From Bacteroidota bacterium (GTDB lineage Bacteria > Bacteroidota > Bacteroidia > Chitinophagales > Saprospiraceae), in NCBI GenBank assembly GCA_017858735.1, contig JAFMBH010000036.1:1-37215 (forward strand): a stretch of DNA of 37,215 nucleotides, given 5' to 3'. Position 1 is the stretch's first letter; each line of letters opens with the position of its first letter. The translations under genes and the position numbers were made by a program. The notes below the pieces were generated by a model, which was not told the DNA's origin, did no database searches, and saw nothing but the letters and a program-made list of their open reading frames with translations. Positions 7,742 through 17,139 of the stretch are shown piece after piece.

Positions 7742-8395
7742 ATGAGAATTGAAGGAATTGTTTTTGATCTTGACGGAACCTTAGCTGATACAGAACCCTT
7801 ACATATTGATACCTGGCTGGTCATTTTAAATAACCTGGGATTAAAATTCGATGAATCCTGGATGCACCAATGGATTGGTTTATCTGACAGATTAGTGGCA
7901 GAACATGTTTGTGAACACTTTTTGAAAAACCAATCTGTTGAAGGTCTTCAACAACTAAAGCAACAAACCTATAGAAACAGAGCTATAACTGAGGTCAAAT
8001 TATTTGACCAGGTGGAAGATTATCTTCATGAAATAACTCAATTTGTACCCATTGCGTTAGCTACAAATAGTTCTCAGGATGATGTTTCCGCTGTGTTTCA
8101 GGCCACAAATCTTCAACGACATTTGAAAGTCATTGTGACGGCAAATGACGTGTCAAATTTAAAACCTCATCCGGAACCCTACCAGTCCGCTTCCTTCAAA
8201 TTAGGACTGCAACCTTCCCTTTGTTTTGCCCTGGAGGATTCGCCAGCGGGCATACATTCTGCAAAAAGTGCTGGCTTATTTGCTATTGGCGTCGAAAATT
8301 CCCATCCTTCAGAAAAATTAAAAGAGGCAAATCTTATTTTTTCTGATACCCCAAAGGCATTAGCCTATATATTAGATGTTTTAAAATCAAATTGA
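7742..8395 (+). CDS. HAD-IA hydrolase, beta-phosphoglucomutase-like
   Basis: A 217-residue haloacid dehalogenase superfamily protein with all four motifs visible. Motif I is FDLDGTLADTE (nucleophile D9, acid/base D11), motif II is TNSS near residue 109, motif III is the lysine in LKPHPE, and motif IV is EDSPAG. The alpha-helical cap between motifs I and II (HIDTWLVILNNLGLKF...) is the C1 type of beta-phosphoglucomutase and sugar-phosphate phosphatases. Expected role: cytoplasmic phosphatase or mutase on a sugar phosphate. Divergent from the ROK/MFS pair and followed after 6 bases by a lipoprotein gene, so co-transcribed with it. The exact substrate cannot be read from the sequence. Confidence 0.88.
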   Translation: MRIEGIVFDLDGTLADTEPLHIDTWLVILNNLGLKFDESWMHQWIGLSDRLVAEHVCEHFLKNQSVEGLQQLKQQTYRNRAITEVKLFDQVEDYLHEITQFVPIALATNSSQDDVSAVFQATNLQRHLKVIVTANDVSNLKPHPEPYQSASFKLGLQPSLCFALEDSPAGIHSAKSAGLFAIGVENSHPSEKLKEANLIFSDTPKALAYILDVLKSN

Positions 8396-8401
8396 AGTAA
8401 A

Positions 8402-8920
8402 ATGAAAAAGAATATTTTTCCCTTCCTTTTAATTACTCTCCTATTGACCGCTTGTTTCGGCCCCCAAAATAATGACCACAAAAATCATGTTTACGCAAAT
8501 GATTTTGAATCCCTTTTTGGTGTGTTTCCCAATGTTTTGAAGGGAAAAAGTCATAGTGGCGATTGTTATTTTCAGGTGTCTGATCAAATCGAATATACCA
8601 CCGGATTTTCTCAATTTTTTGAGAATATATCTCCTAACTCCTTCGCAAAGGTTAAAGCCAGTGCCTTTGTATATCTACCTGAAAAGGATATCCAGGCTGA
8701 ATTACAGATACAAATTTGGGATAAGCAAGGGAATATGCTCAATATGAAATCTTTACCATTTGAAACACGTGATCTAGGGGTAAGCCAATGGAAAAAAATA
8801 AATCTGGATATGGACTTAATTAAAGATTATGATCCATCCAAACAAATCAGGATATTTATCCATAATCCCTACAGGAAATCGTTTATGTTAGATGATTTTC
8901 AAGTGACTTTTCTTCAGTAA
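8402..8920 (+). CDS. Hypothetical lipoprotein with beta-sandwich-like domain
   Basis: A 172-residue protein with a clear lipoprotein signal: MKKN, a hydrophobic core and lipobox LLTA-C18, so it is predicted to be acylated at C18. The mature part alternates short polar and hydrophobic stretches (for example KASAFVYLP, ELQIQIWD, QIRIFIHNP, FMLDDFQV) as in jelly-roll carbohydrate-binding modules. The final LDDF pattern is common in CBM-like domains. I cannot assign a family. It follows the HAD gene by 6 bases. Its last 38 bases overlap, tail to tail, the end of the membrane-protein gene on the other strand. Confidence 0.75.
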   Translation: MKKNIFPFLLITLLLTACFGPQNNDHKNHVYANDFESLFGVFPNVLKGKSHSGDCYFQVSDQIEYTTGFSQFFENISPNSFAKVKASAFVYLPEKDIQAELQIQIWDKQGNMLNMKSLPFETRDLGVSQWKKINLDMDLIKDYDPSKQIRIFIHNPYRKSFMLDDFQVTFLQ

Positions 8921-10127
8921 CCTGAGCGTAAAAAAACAATAACGCTATAGTTAAAAAATTGGAGACCAAAAACAAGTTATGAATGGGGATAATCATCAGA
9001 TTATAGAACAAAACAATTTCCAGTTTTAGCAGGCCCAAAAGAAATACCCTGAAATCAATTTTCCAAGCTAAATATTTATAAAGAATCAATAAAAGAAGAG
9101 GAACTAAAAAGGTCAGAATCATTTGAATATTGACAATAGACGGAAGATTTTCCTTTGAAAAAAATTTAGCAAGACCAAGTCCATTTTGAATAGTGGGTGA
9201 AAGTTTTTGGAAATCCTCCCCTATCACTGCTGTTACGTAATGTTTTGGTAATGCCAAAAAAGTATGAATCTCAAAAATGGCTCCGGTGATAATCATTAAA
9301 AAAATACCTGTTAAAAAACCGGAGATTAACATGGTATAAAGCGCTTTTTTATGGTCAAATATCCAGTATGCCAGGAAAATAGAAGGTAAAACGGGTAAAA
9401 AACTGTAGCGCGTTAATAATCCTAAGGCCATGGATACTCCAATCAATATAGCATTTCCCTGCCATAAACTATAGGCAAATAAGACAAAAAACAGCACGAC
9501 AGGTCCCTCATCACCCATTGAAAAATCATTAGGTTCCAACTTGAAGATAGATTTAAACAACACAAATACGGGTATCCACACTAACAAACTGTGCCAGCCC
9601 GCGAAATGATTTTTTCTTAATGATAAAAAGCCTAACAATAGGGCTATAATAAAAGAGAACCAGGTAATCCATCGTAAATCAAAGTCGAACCATACTGCCG
9701 GAAGATAAGTCATCCACATGGACGGTAAATAAATGGGTTCCATACCCCCCCAAATTTCTGGAATTATTCTATAAACTCCCGTTTGGTTCATAAACCTTTT
9801 GCATAATATTTCCATAATTGGAAGCATATCAGCGATTTTATAATCCACTGGTATTTTAACCATCAAATCGACAGCAATGGGATAATAGAGGTAAAATAGA
9901 TAAGAAAAAGGCAAAATTAGGAGGTATTTCGACCATTTATGACCGAAACCTATCGGTTTTTCAACGGGTATAAGGTAAACTACACTAAAAAAGAGTCCCG
10001 CACTTAAATACAAAAAGGAATTATTATTTAAACCATATCGATAAACACCTTCTGAAAGGCCAATCATTTCAAAATAGGCAAGAATCAACAATAAGGAAAA
10101 TAAGAAAAAATATTTTAAGTGCTTCAT
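8883..10127 (-). CDS. Polytopic membrane protein, GT-C glycosyltransferase-like
   Basis: A 414-residue protein made of about 10-12 hydrophobic helices with short loops. Its layout resembles GT-C enzymes (dolichol/undecaprenyl-phosphate-dependent mannosyl- or glucosyltransferases of the GT39/GT87 kind), but I see no decisive D-x-D/E-x-D pair in the first loop. I chose ATG at 10127 because the longer frame begins with TTG. The end overlaps the lipoprotein gene antisense by 38 bases. It lies downstream of the carboxylesterase on the same strand with a 46-base gap, so the two may be co-transcribed. A second protein of similar character lies at 27808-29196. Function is uncertain. Confidence 0.6.
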   Translation of the reverse strand: MKHLKYFFLFSLLLILAYFEMIGLSEGVYRYGLNNNSFLYLSAGLFFSVVYLIPVEKPIGFGHKWSKYLLILPFSYLFYLYYPIAVDLMVKIPVDYKIADMLPIMEILCKRFMNQTGVYRIIPEIWGGMEPIYLPSMWMTYLPAVWFDFDLRWITWFSFIIALLLGFLSLRKNHFAGWHSLLVWIPVFVLFKSIFKLEPNDFSMGDEGPVVLFFVLFAYSLWQGNAILIGVSMALGLLTRYSFLPVLPSIFLAYWIFDHKKALYTMLISGFLTGIFLMIITGAIFEIHTFLALPKHYVTAVIGEDFQKLSPTIQNGLGLAKFFSKENLPSIVNIQMILTFLVPLLLLILYKYLAWKIDFRVFLLGLLKLEIVLFYNLMIIPIHNLFLVSNFLTIALLFFYAQVTEEKSLENHLT

Positions 10128-10173
10128 AAACAGGTATGTGTACTTTATTGAAATCAAATGAAAACATCAATAC

Positions 10174-11760
10174 TTAGTTATTGCCATACAATCTGTCGAG
10201 CAGGCGATATCTGTTTTCAGAAGATAACAACACTGATTTTGAAACAACATCAAGCATCATAATTTCACCTAAATCATTGGCCGGTTTTAAAGGTTCCCAC
10301 TGAGGTAAATCAAAACCATTGGGGTTGCCTGTTTTAATAAAATTAGCGAAATAGGAAAACATGGTTTTAGAAACCAGATGGTCATCTTCTGTCCAATTCA
10401 TTTGTTTAACTAACTTTAGATTACCCATACAATATTCAATTTCGCAGGCATGAGGAGCCCCAATAGGTTTTGGAGCATTGGGAGAACTTCCTATAACTGC
10501 CGGTGGAATTTTATTAAATAAATACCTGAAAACAGGCTTATTACTCTTTAAACCATGTAAACTTCCCCATTTCCAGGTACTATAGGAAATAAATCGATCG
10601 GAAGCCAGTGCAGTAGCTGAAGCTAAAACCTCCTGTGCATTGTTTCCCGGATAATTTTTTAAGACCTCTTCATAATCTTTTGGATACAAAGCTTTTATTC
10701 TATTCATATAATTTGACGGCTCCATACTTTGACCTTGCATAACTCCCTGACCAGGTATTTCTGCCGAATTCCACCCTAACAAAAGAGGTATTTGAGCCTG
10801 CTCATTTGCTTTTAAAATTTCTAAAGGAGATTTTGGATAAAAATACCCATCAATCACTGTAGGAAAAGAATATTTTTTTGGCTCAATAAACAATTCGAAA
10901 ATATCTCTGGTACTTAGTTTTCTAAGATCACTTAATGAAGGATAGCCAACAGAAGTAGCTAAATCTAATCCCTTTTTTTCTGCCTCGGCTAAAGGAATAG
11001 GAGAAAGGGTTGGGAAAATACCCGCACCACTTTCGCCAATAGCCGCAGCCATTAAGGAAGACGAAAGCGGAGAGGTCATTTGCGCACTGACAGAAACAGA
11101 CCCTGCTGATTCCCCGGCTATGGTCACCTTTGCAGGATCTCCACCAAAGGCTTCAATATTTTTTTGTACCCATTTTAAGGCATGATGCTGGTCTAATAAA
11201 CCGTAATTTCCAGATCCACCATAACCACTTTCCTTACTTAATTCAGGATGGGATAAAAATCCAAAAACAGATAATCTATAATTTGCTGAAACAACAACGA
11301 TGCCTTGCTTTGCCATTTCAGCGCCGTCATATCTTGGTTCCGATGCATCTCCAGCTATAAAACCACCCCCATAAAAATAGACTAATACAGGTAAACCTTT
11401 CGTATCTCTATTAGCGGGAGTCCAGACATTTAGATAAAGACAATCTTCACTCATACCCGCCGAACGGGAATACATATCACCAAAAACCACCGCTTGAACA
11501 GGCCGTGGTCCAAACTGCTTGGTTATCTTAACCCCCGTCCAACAATTAAGAGCCTGAGGTGCCTTCCATCTTAAATCACCAATGGGAGCCTGGGCAAAAG
11601 GGATACCCAGGTAGGTCTGCAATCCCGTACTATTATCATAATTTCCCTCTATCATTCCTGATTCAATGTTCACCTGAACAGGGAAATTCGGATCGCTTTG
11701 TGCTCGCATAAATAAACAACTAAATGTGAATAATAATATCAAAAAATGATGGGATTTCAT
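10174..11760 (-). CDS. Type B carboxylesterase, secreted
   Basis: A 528-residue alpha/beta-hydrolase of the carboxylesterase/cholinesterase family. From the ATG at 11760 the protein begins MKSHHFLILLFTFSCLFMRAQ, a good Sec signal peptide; a longer frame back to 11826 would put 22 charged residues before it, so I reject that start. The nucleophile is S218 in GESAGS, the oxyanion-hole segment is YFYGGGF, the acid is likely E334 in NSAEIPG, and the histidine is H437 in GAPHACEIEY. The SEDCLYLNVWTP signature is also present. Expected reaction: hydrolysis of carboxylic esters in the periplasm or outside. Beside glycan-degrading genes it could remove acetyl or other acyl groups from sugars, which is an inference. 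Divergent from the GH20 gene with a 94-base gap. Confidence 0.88.
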   Translation of the reverse strand: MKSHHFLILLFTFSCLFMRAQSDPNFPVQVNIESGMIEGNYDNSTGLQTYLGIPFAQAPIGDLRWKAPQALNCWTGVKITKQFGPRPVQAVVFGDMYSRSAGMSEDCLYLNVWTPANRDTKGLPVLVYFYGGGFIAGDASEPRYDGAEMAKQGIVVVSANYRLSVFGFLSHPELSKESGYGGSGNYGLLDQHHALKWVQKNIEAFGGDPAKVTIAGESAGSVSVSAQMTSPLSSSLMAAAIGESGAGIFPTLSPIPLAEAEKKGLDLATSVGYPSLSDLRKLSTRDIFELFIEPKKYSFPTVIDGYFYPKSPLEILKANEQAQIPLLLGWNSAEIPGQGVMQGQSMEPSNYMNRIKALYPKDYEEVLKNYPGNNAQEVLASATALASDRFISYSTWKWGSLHGLKSNKPVFRYLFNKIPPAVIGSSPNAPKPIGAPHACEIEYCMGNLKLVKQMNWTEDDHLVSKTMFSYFANFIKTGNPNGFDLPQWEPLKPANDLGEIMMLDVVSKSVLLSSENRYRLLDRLYGNN

Positions 11761-11854
11761 CTCTTTCTTTTTAAGTGAATATGTTTTTAACCTTTTACAA
11801 AATGAAATATAAGACCAAAATTTCATAATTTAGATTAATTAATCATTGAAAATC

Positions 11855-14425
11855 ATGAAAGCTATCCTAATGTTTCAAAAAACGGGGCCTATTTACCTGA
11901 CCTTCTCTCTTATGATTTGGTTATTTACCTCCTGTCAAACAAATAGTTCCAGTGTTGATCTTGGAATTACCTGGAAGTTAGAAAAAAACTATAAGAAGGA
12001 AGGAATGGATAGGCATATCGTTCTATTTACCTTGGAAAATAAAGGTACGACGGATATGACGGGTAACCAATGGGCATTATATTGGAATCAAGCGCCAAGA
12101 AGTATTCTCTATAAGGATTCTTTGAAACCAGTGGATATCAGGTGGATTAATGGTGATTTTTACGAAATGAAACCTCTGACGGGCTTTAAGCTTGAAAAAG
12201 GTAAAAAAATGGATATTGCCATTGAGTTTGATGGCTTTGCGATTAAGGAAACCGACGCTCCCATGGGTTTATATATCGTGGACGAACAATCAAAAACCAA
12301 GGTAATAACATCGGTTACTATTGAACCCTTTTTATCTGGCAATCAAATAAAGAGAGGTGAAAATGATGCTGAACCAGTCCCTTCAACCACCTATTTATAT
12401 ACAGAAGGGGAAAAATTAAGCAGTGTGTCCCCGAAAGATAAACTACCTCTCATACCATTGCCTGTAAAAATCCAATCTACAAAAGATAGTTTTTCAATTA
12501 AACCCAATTTGTCTGTCTTCTATTCATCAAAATTCCAAAAGGAATATGACTATCTAAAGAAAGTATGGCCAGGTAAACTAACTAAAGTAAGTAGTGCCTC
12601 AGAAGCAAACATACAATTACAAGATGATGCATCGATAGCTGGAAATGAGGCATATAAACTTAATATAAGCAAAGATAAAATTCTTATTTCCGCGTCGAAA
12701 AATGCAGGGCTTTTTTACGGTATTACCAGTTTATTAGCCTTGGCAGATGAGGAAAATAACAAAATTTGGGGCTATGAACTGGAAGATAAACCTGCTTATC
12801 CTTACCGGGGAATACATATCGATGTTGCCAGAAATTTCCAATCTAAAGAAACCCTGTTCAGATTGTTGGATCAAATGGCAAACTATAAATTAAACAAATT
12901 ACTTTTATATTTAACGGAGGATGAGGGTTGGAGAATTGAAATTAAGGCATTTCCAGAACTAACTAAAGTGGGTGCCAGGAGAGGACATCCATTCAATAAA
13001 ACAGATTATTTGCAGCCTGCTTATGGTTCAGGACCCTCCCCGGACGATAAAAATTCCTTTGGAAATGGGTATTATTCGCAAGACGATTTCAAGGAAATTC
13101 TCCTTTATGCCGCCGAAAGACATATAGAAATTATACCCGAAGTAAATTTTCCAGGTCATGCGAGAGCAGCCATTATGGCCATGGAAAACAGGTATGAAAA
13201 ATTCATGAAACAAGGAAATCAAAAGGAAGCCGAAAAATATCGACTCATTGACCCTGCTGACGTATCGAAATACCGATCTGCTCAATATTATACCGACAAT
13301 ATTGTTTGCGCCTGTCGTCCTTCTGTTATAGCATTTTATGAGGTTGTTTTAGATGAATTTGTGCGCATGTATAAAGAGGCAGGAATTCCGCTTCATACCT
13401 TTCACTCAGGGGGTGATGAGGTTCCAGCGGACGCCTGGAAAGGATCGCCGATGTGCAAAAAGTATATGTCGGAAAATCCTGGTATCATGAATACCAGAAA
13501 TCTTCAGGCAGATTTATTTTCAAGATTATTACCCCTTTTTGAAAAAAGAAATATTGAAGTGGGGGGCTGGGAAGAAATTGTTATGTTTTATAATCAGGAA
13601 AATAAACACACCATAAATACCTCTTTTGCTCAAAAAAAGGTCATTCCCTACATTTGGAATAATTTATGGGGGCAACAAGATTTAGGTTATAAAGTAGCCA
13701 ATGCAGGCTACAAAATAGTTCTTTGCCCTGTTACCAATACTTATTTCGATTTAGCGTATTCAAATGACCCAAGAGAACCAGGTTTGTATTGGGCTGGCTT
13801 TGTTAATGAAAGAGACGCCTTTGCTATGTTACCCGAAAATCTTTTCTACTCCACCCGTCATGATGATATGGGAAATACGTTTGATGTTGAAAACGATTTC
13901 AACGGAATGGTTCGATTAAGTGAAGAGGGTAAATCTAATATTTTAGGTGTTCAGGGGCAGCTTTGGAGCGAAACGATTAAAGGGGTAAAAATGCTTGAAA
14001 CTTATTATATGCCAAAGCTTTTGGGATTAGCTCACAGAGCCTGGGTCGGTATGCCTGCATGGAGTAATTTGAAAAGTGAGTCGGAAAGAGATGAAAAATT
14101 ATCGGCCGATTTTAATCAGTTTATTCATAGAGTAACCGAAAAGGAATTCAAAAGAATGGACAAAGGTAAACAACCCGTCCACTACAGAATACCTGCTCCC
14201 GGGATTTTACAGAAGGGAGATTCCCTGTTTTTGAACAGTGTTTATCCGGGCATGGATATTCGCTATACCCTGGATGGTTCAGAACCTAAAGCAACCTCAG
14301 AAAAATATACCGGACCAATAAAAACAAAATCAAGGAAAATAAGGGCTAAAGTTTTCAATTCTGTTGGACGAAGTGGTTTTGAAAGCGAATACCTGTTAAA
14401 ATCAAAAAACTATGATGAATACTGA
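11855..14425 (+). CDS. Beta-N-acetylhexosaminidase (GH20, chitobiase-type), lipoprotein
   Basis: An 856-residue exported enzyme. ATG at 11855 is preferred to an upstream TTG. A lipobox (FTS-C27) suggests an acylated surface or periplasmic enzyme. Domain order: chitobiase N-terminal carbohydrate-binding domain (about 30-165), GH20b-type domain (about 190-300), and the catalytic GH20 barrel from YPYRGIHIDVARNF (about 320) onward, with the catalytic pair D521-E522 in HSGGDEVPADAW. A substrate-site tryptophan motif LWSET is near 700, and a C-terminal chitobiase-type Ig-like domain ends the protein (IRYTLDGSEPK). This multi-domain build is that of Serratia-type chitobiase. Reaction: release of terminal beta-GlcNAc (or GalNAc) by substrate-assisted catalysis. 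It overlaps the next gene, nagX, by 14 bases, so the two are translationally coupled. Confidence 0.93.
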   Translation: MKAILMFQKTGPIYLTFSLMIWLFTSCQTNSSSVDLGITWKLEKNYKKEGMDRHIVLFTLENKGTTDMTGNQWALYWNQAPRSILYKDSLKPVDIRWINGDFYEMKPLTGFKLEKGKKMDIAIEFDGFAIKETDAPMGLYIVDEQSKTKVITSVTIEPFLSGNQIKRGENDAEPVPSTTYLYTEGEKLSSVSPKDKLPLIPLPVKIQSTKDSFSIKPNLSVFYSSKFQKEYDYLKKVWPGKLTKVSSASEANIQLQDDASIAGNEAYKLNISKDKILISASKNAGLFYGITSLLALADEENNKIWGYELEDKPAYPYRGIHIDVARNFQSKETLFRLLDQMANYKLNKLLLYLTEDEGWRIEIKAFPELTKVGARRGHPFNKTDYLQPAYGSGPSPDDKNSFGNGYYSQDDFKEILLYAAERHIEIIPEVNFPGHARAAIMAMENRYEKFMKQGNQKEAEKYRLIDPADVSKYRSAQYYTDNIVCACRPSVIAFYEVVLDEFVRMYKEAGIPLHTFHSGGDEVPADAWKGSPMCKKYMSENPGIMNTRNLQADLFSRLLPLFEKRNIEVGGWEEIVMFYNQENKHTINTSFAQKKVIPYIWNNLWGQQDLGYKVANAGYKIVLCPVTNTYFDLAYSNDPREPGLYWAGFVNERDAFAMLPENLFYSTRHDDMGNTFDVENDFNGMVRLSEEGKSNILGVQGQLWSETIKGVKMLETYYMPKLLGLAHRAWVGMPAWSNLKSESERDEKLSADFNQFIHRVTEKEFKRMDKGKQPVHYRIPAPGILQKGDSLFLNSVYPGMDIRYTLDGSEPKATSEKYTGPIKTKSRKIRAKVFNSVGRSGFESEYLLKSKNYDEY

Positions 14426-15515
14426 CAAACAAAGATACCTTGCGGTAGATGTTATGCGGGGTATTACCCTTATTGCTATGATCATTGTGAATGACCCCGG
14501 TTCGTGGGAACATGTTTTTCCTCCGCTCCTTCATGCTGAATGGAATGGTTTAACCCCTACTGATTATGTTTATCCCTTTTTTCTTTTTATTGTTGGGGTT
14601 TCCATACCGCTGGCTTATCAACCCAAATTAAATAATGGAGAGGCAAAAAAAGGGATGGTATCGAAAGTTTTCATTCGTGCCCTTAAAATATTCGCTCTGG
14701 GTATTTTCTTATGGTTATTTCCTTCCTTTGATTTTACTGACATTAGATGGGCCGGTGTTTTACAACGCATTGCTCTCGTCTTTCTGGGAAGTGCCCTATT
14801 ATTCCTTTATACAGACCATAAATTTCACCTGCGATTCGCAGCTGTTGCGCTGGTTGGTTATTGGATTTTAATGGCTTATGTTCCCGTTCCAGGGATAGGA
14901 TTTCCAGATTTAGGTGTGCCGGAAAAAAACTGGGCACATTATATTGACAAAATGTTACTGCCAGGTAGAATGTGGCAAAAAACATGGGATCCAGAAGGCA
15001 TATTAAGTACCCTTCCCGCTATAGTCACTGGTGTTTTTGGTCTTATTGCCGGCCATATCATTCTTCATCAACGGGAAATTAAGCAAAAACTCCTTTCTTT
15101 GTTTTATATGGGTTTTGTTCTCATCGCTCTGGGAGATTTATGGCAATGGTTTTTCCCCATCAATAAAAATATCTGGAGCAGTTCATACACCTGTTTAATG
15201 GGAGGATTTGCTACGCTTTTTCTGGCGTCGTTAATCTATCTTATAGATTTAAAAGGAAATACAAAATGGATTTTTCCTGCCAGAGTTTTTGGAACGAATG
15301 CCATAACAGCTTACGTTCTTTCCGGCGTATTAACCGTTATTTTTTATAATGATGCCCTCATTACCAATGGTTTGAATGGTCAATTTATGGCATTAGCCTC
15401 TTCTGTTGGCATAGCACTTCAATTATCCTCCTTTTTATATGCCCTCATTTATGTAGGAATTATCTATGTACCTATTTATTTCTTATTTAAAAATAAAGTT
15501 TTTATTAAATTGTAA
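14412..15515 (+). CDS. nagX: NagX-type membrane acyltransferase (HGSNAT-like, DUF5009)
   Basis: A 367-residue multi-pass membrane protein of the NagX / heparan-alpha-glucosaminide N-acetyltransferase family. The start shows RYLAVDVMRGITLIAMI, then the conserved LLHAEWNGLTPTDYVYPFFLF block. H41 there corresponds to the conserved histidine proposed as catalytic in HGSNAT (family knowledge). About 10-11 hydrophobic segments follow, with an R-x-F-G-T-N-A-I-T-A-Y motif near the end. Bacterial nagX genes sit in GlcNAc/chitin utilisation clusters, and this one overlaps the GH20 gene, fitting the pattern. Expected role: moving an acetyl group across the inner membrane to an amino sugar, or a related transport step; the biochemical role in bacteria is not settled. 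Start at 14412 or 14415 (two adjacent ATGs). Confidence 0.88.
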   Translation: MMNTDKQRYLAVDVMRGITLIAMIIVNDPGSWEHVFPPLLHAEWNGLTPTDYVYPFFLFIVGVSIPLAYQPKLNNGEAKKGMVSKVFIRALKIFALGIFLWLFPSFDFTDIRWAGVLQRIALVFLGSALLFLYTDHKFHLRFAAVALVGYWILMAYVPVPGIGFPDLGVPEKNWAHYIDKMLLPGRMWQKTWDPEGILSTLPAIVTGVFGLIAGHIILHQREIKQKLLSLFYMGFVLIALGDLWQWFFPINKNIWSSSYTCLMGGFATLFLASLIYLIDLKGNTKWIFPARVFGTNAITAYVLSGVLTVIFYNDALITNGLNGQFMALASSVGIALQLSSFLYALIYVGIIYVPIYFLFKNKVFIKL

Positions 15516-15520
15516 CAAAA

Positions 15521-16237
15521 ATGTTCGAATACCAGGAAAAAGCGATTCAACAGTTAAACGATATTGTTTTAAATCAAGAAAATACCATCATGCAGGCTTC
15601 TGAATTATTAGCAGCCTGTATAATTAACGATCATATTATTCATACTTTTGGTACCGGTCATTCCCACATGATTGGTCTGGAACTCTTTGTCAGAGCAGGA
15701 GGTTTAGCTAACGTAAATGCAATGTTAGACAGTATGGTACTCACTTCTGAAGGTTCAAGAAGGAGTGCTGAAATAGAAAGAATTTCGGGTTTATCCAAAA
15801 TCATTTATGATCAGCATAACATTTCAAAAAATGATATAATGATTATCATTTCCAATTCAGGACGGAATGCCATGCCCGTAGAAATGGCCATGATAGCTAA
15901 AGAAATGGGTATTAAAACCATTGCTATCACCTCATTAGAACAATCAAAACAATACCCTTCAAGGCATCCATCAGGAAAAAAATTATATGAAATAGCAGAT
16001 TTAGTATTAGATAACCGGGTTCCATCAGGAGATGGATTATTAAAAATAGGTGGAAACCTTACGGGAGCAGCCTCTACCCTATCTGGTGTTTTTCTGATTA
16101 ATCTGGTGGCTACCGAAGCAATGAAAATTGCCGATGCAAAAGGGATAAAACTACCTATTTACCACAGTCAAAATATTGATGGATTTTCCAATGACACTTT
16201 ATATGAAAAATATACAGGCCGCATAAAACATCTGTAA
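15521..16237 (+). CDS. SIS-domain sugar-phosphate isomerase-like protein (UPF0309)
   Basis: A 238-residue single-SIS-domain protein. FGTGHSHMIGLELFVRAGG (about 43-61) and IIISNSGRNAMPVEMA (about 108-123) match the two sugar-phosphate loops of SIS proteins of the UPF0309 group. No HTH or CBS domain is present. SIS proteins isomerise, hydrolyse or sense phosphosugars. Placed 5 bases after nagX and third in the GH20-nagX group, it most likely acts on an amino-sugar phosphate in the cytoplasm, but the exact reaction is unknown. Its stop directly abuts the stop of the convergent membrane-protein gene with no bases between. Confidence 0.82.
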   Translation: MFEYQEKAIQQLNDIVLNQENTIMQASELLAACIINDHIIHTFGTGHSHMIGLELFVRAGGLANVNAMLDSMVLTSEGSRRSAEIERISGLSKIIYDQHNISKNDIMIIISNSGRNAMPVEMAMIAKEMGIKTIAITSLEQSKQYPSRHPSGKKLYEIADLVLDNRVPSGDGLLKIGGNLTGAASTLSGVFLINLVATEAMKIADAKGIKLPIYHSQNIDGFSNDTLYEKYTGRIKHL

Positions 16238-17125
16238 TCAACCTTTTGATGCTGCTTTATTTTTCACTGCAAACTGAAATAATATTTGCGCTGCAATAGA
16301 AAAGATAAAGGCAGTTAATATGATCAAATAAGCAACCGGTTTTTCTGTATGTAAAGAATACCTGAGCAATATGGTAGTGATAATAAAGCAAGCATTTCTA
16401 AATAATAGCTCAAAGGATGCCTTGTACAATAAAGAGAATATGAGTAAAAATACATCGGCAAATATCATGACATTGAAAAAGTCTGCATAGAAAAAGGTAT
16501 CTGGATGTGGTGTTTTAACGCCTGCATTTAACAGATTATAAACATCTGTAAACCAATGACCTATACTGAAAAAACTCATACCTAGTAATAAAATTATCAT
16601 GGTAAAGGCAACCATTTTTTTGACTTGAATAAATCTTTCTTTCTCAAAAGAGGTCTCAGTAGAAGAGGTGCTATGATAAAAATAGTAATAACTAATCGTT
16701 AACCCAAACATAGTCAAAGCCGCACCAAGATCTAAGCCAATTTTTAGAAATAATGGGTTGTTATATTCAATTTGAGCAAAAGGATCTACATCAGCAATGT
16801 CATGGAAAAAACTCCTTAAGGTTATTAATGATATAATTTCGAATTGTTTTCCAACAAAGGCAGAGGTCGAATTCGGTATAATGATGACTAAGAGAAAAAC
16901 TTCGTAAAATAGTAAAATACTGAACGGAGTATAAATTGCAGCTATATAACTCTCCGGTTTACCAGAGGACAGATAGCCAAGTTGCTCCACATTGTTTATG
17001 GAAAAAATATATAATAAATGAAATATAAAGCCTAGAATGGCAAAATACAAAGTAATTTTTTCAACTCTCCTTTCAGGATTTAGACGAAAAATACGATCAT
17101 AAAAATTAGACAGAAGTGTTAGCAT
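16238..17125 (-). CDS. Hypothetical polytopic membrane protein
   Basis: A 295-residue protein I do not recognise. About seven to eight hydrophobic segments are visible, with a charged N-terminus (NPERRVEKI) and a soluble loop STSSTETSFEKERFIQVKK near the middle. Loops between helices carry acidic/aromatic residues (HDIADVDPFAQIEY; GVKTPHPDTFFYADFF). It ends with a basic VKNKAASKG tail. It is transcribed after the DSD-like PLP enzyme with a 14-base gap, so the two are probably one operon. No signal peptide or catalytic motif supports a function. Confidence 0.65.
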   Translation of the reverse strand: MLTLLSNFYDRIFRLNPERRVEKITLYFAILGFIFHLLYIFSINNVEQLGYLSSGKPESYIAAIYTPFSILLFYEVFLLVIIIPNSTSAFVGKQFEIISLITLRSFFHDIADVDPFAQIEYNNPLFLKIGLDLGAALTMFGLTISYYYFYHSTSSTETSFEKERFIQVKKMVAFTMIILLLGMSFFSIGHWFTDVYNLLNAGVKTPHPDTFFYADFFNVMIFADVFLLIFSLLYKASFELLFRNACFIITTILLRYSLHTEKPVAYLIILTAFIFSIAAQILFQFAVKNKAASKG

Positions 17126-17139
17126 TTTAATTCAATTTT

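Noticed and set aside
7609-7824. 71-codon minus-strand frame at the ROK/HAD divergent gap
   Set aside because: It covers the promoter region and the HAD start antisense and overlaps the ROK start; no protein-like pattern.
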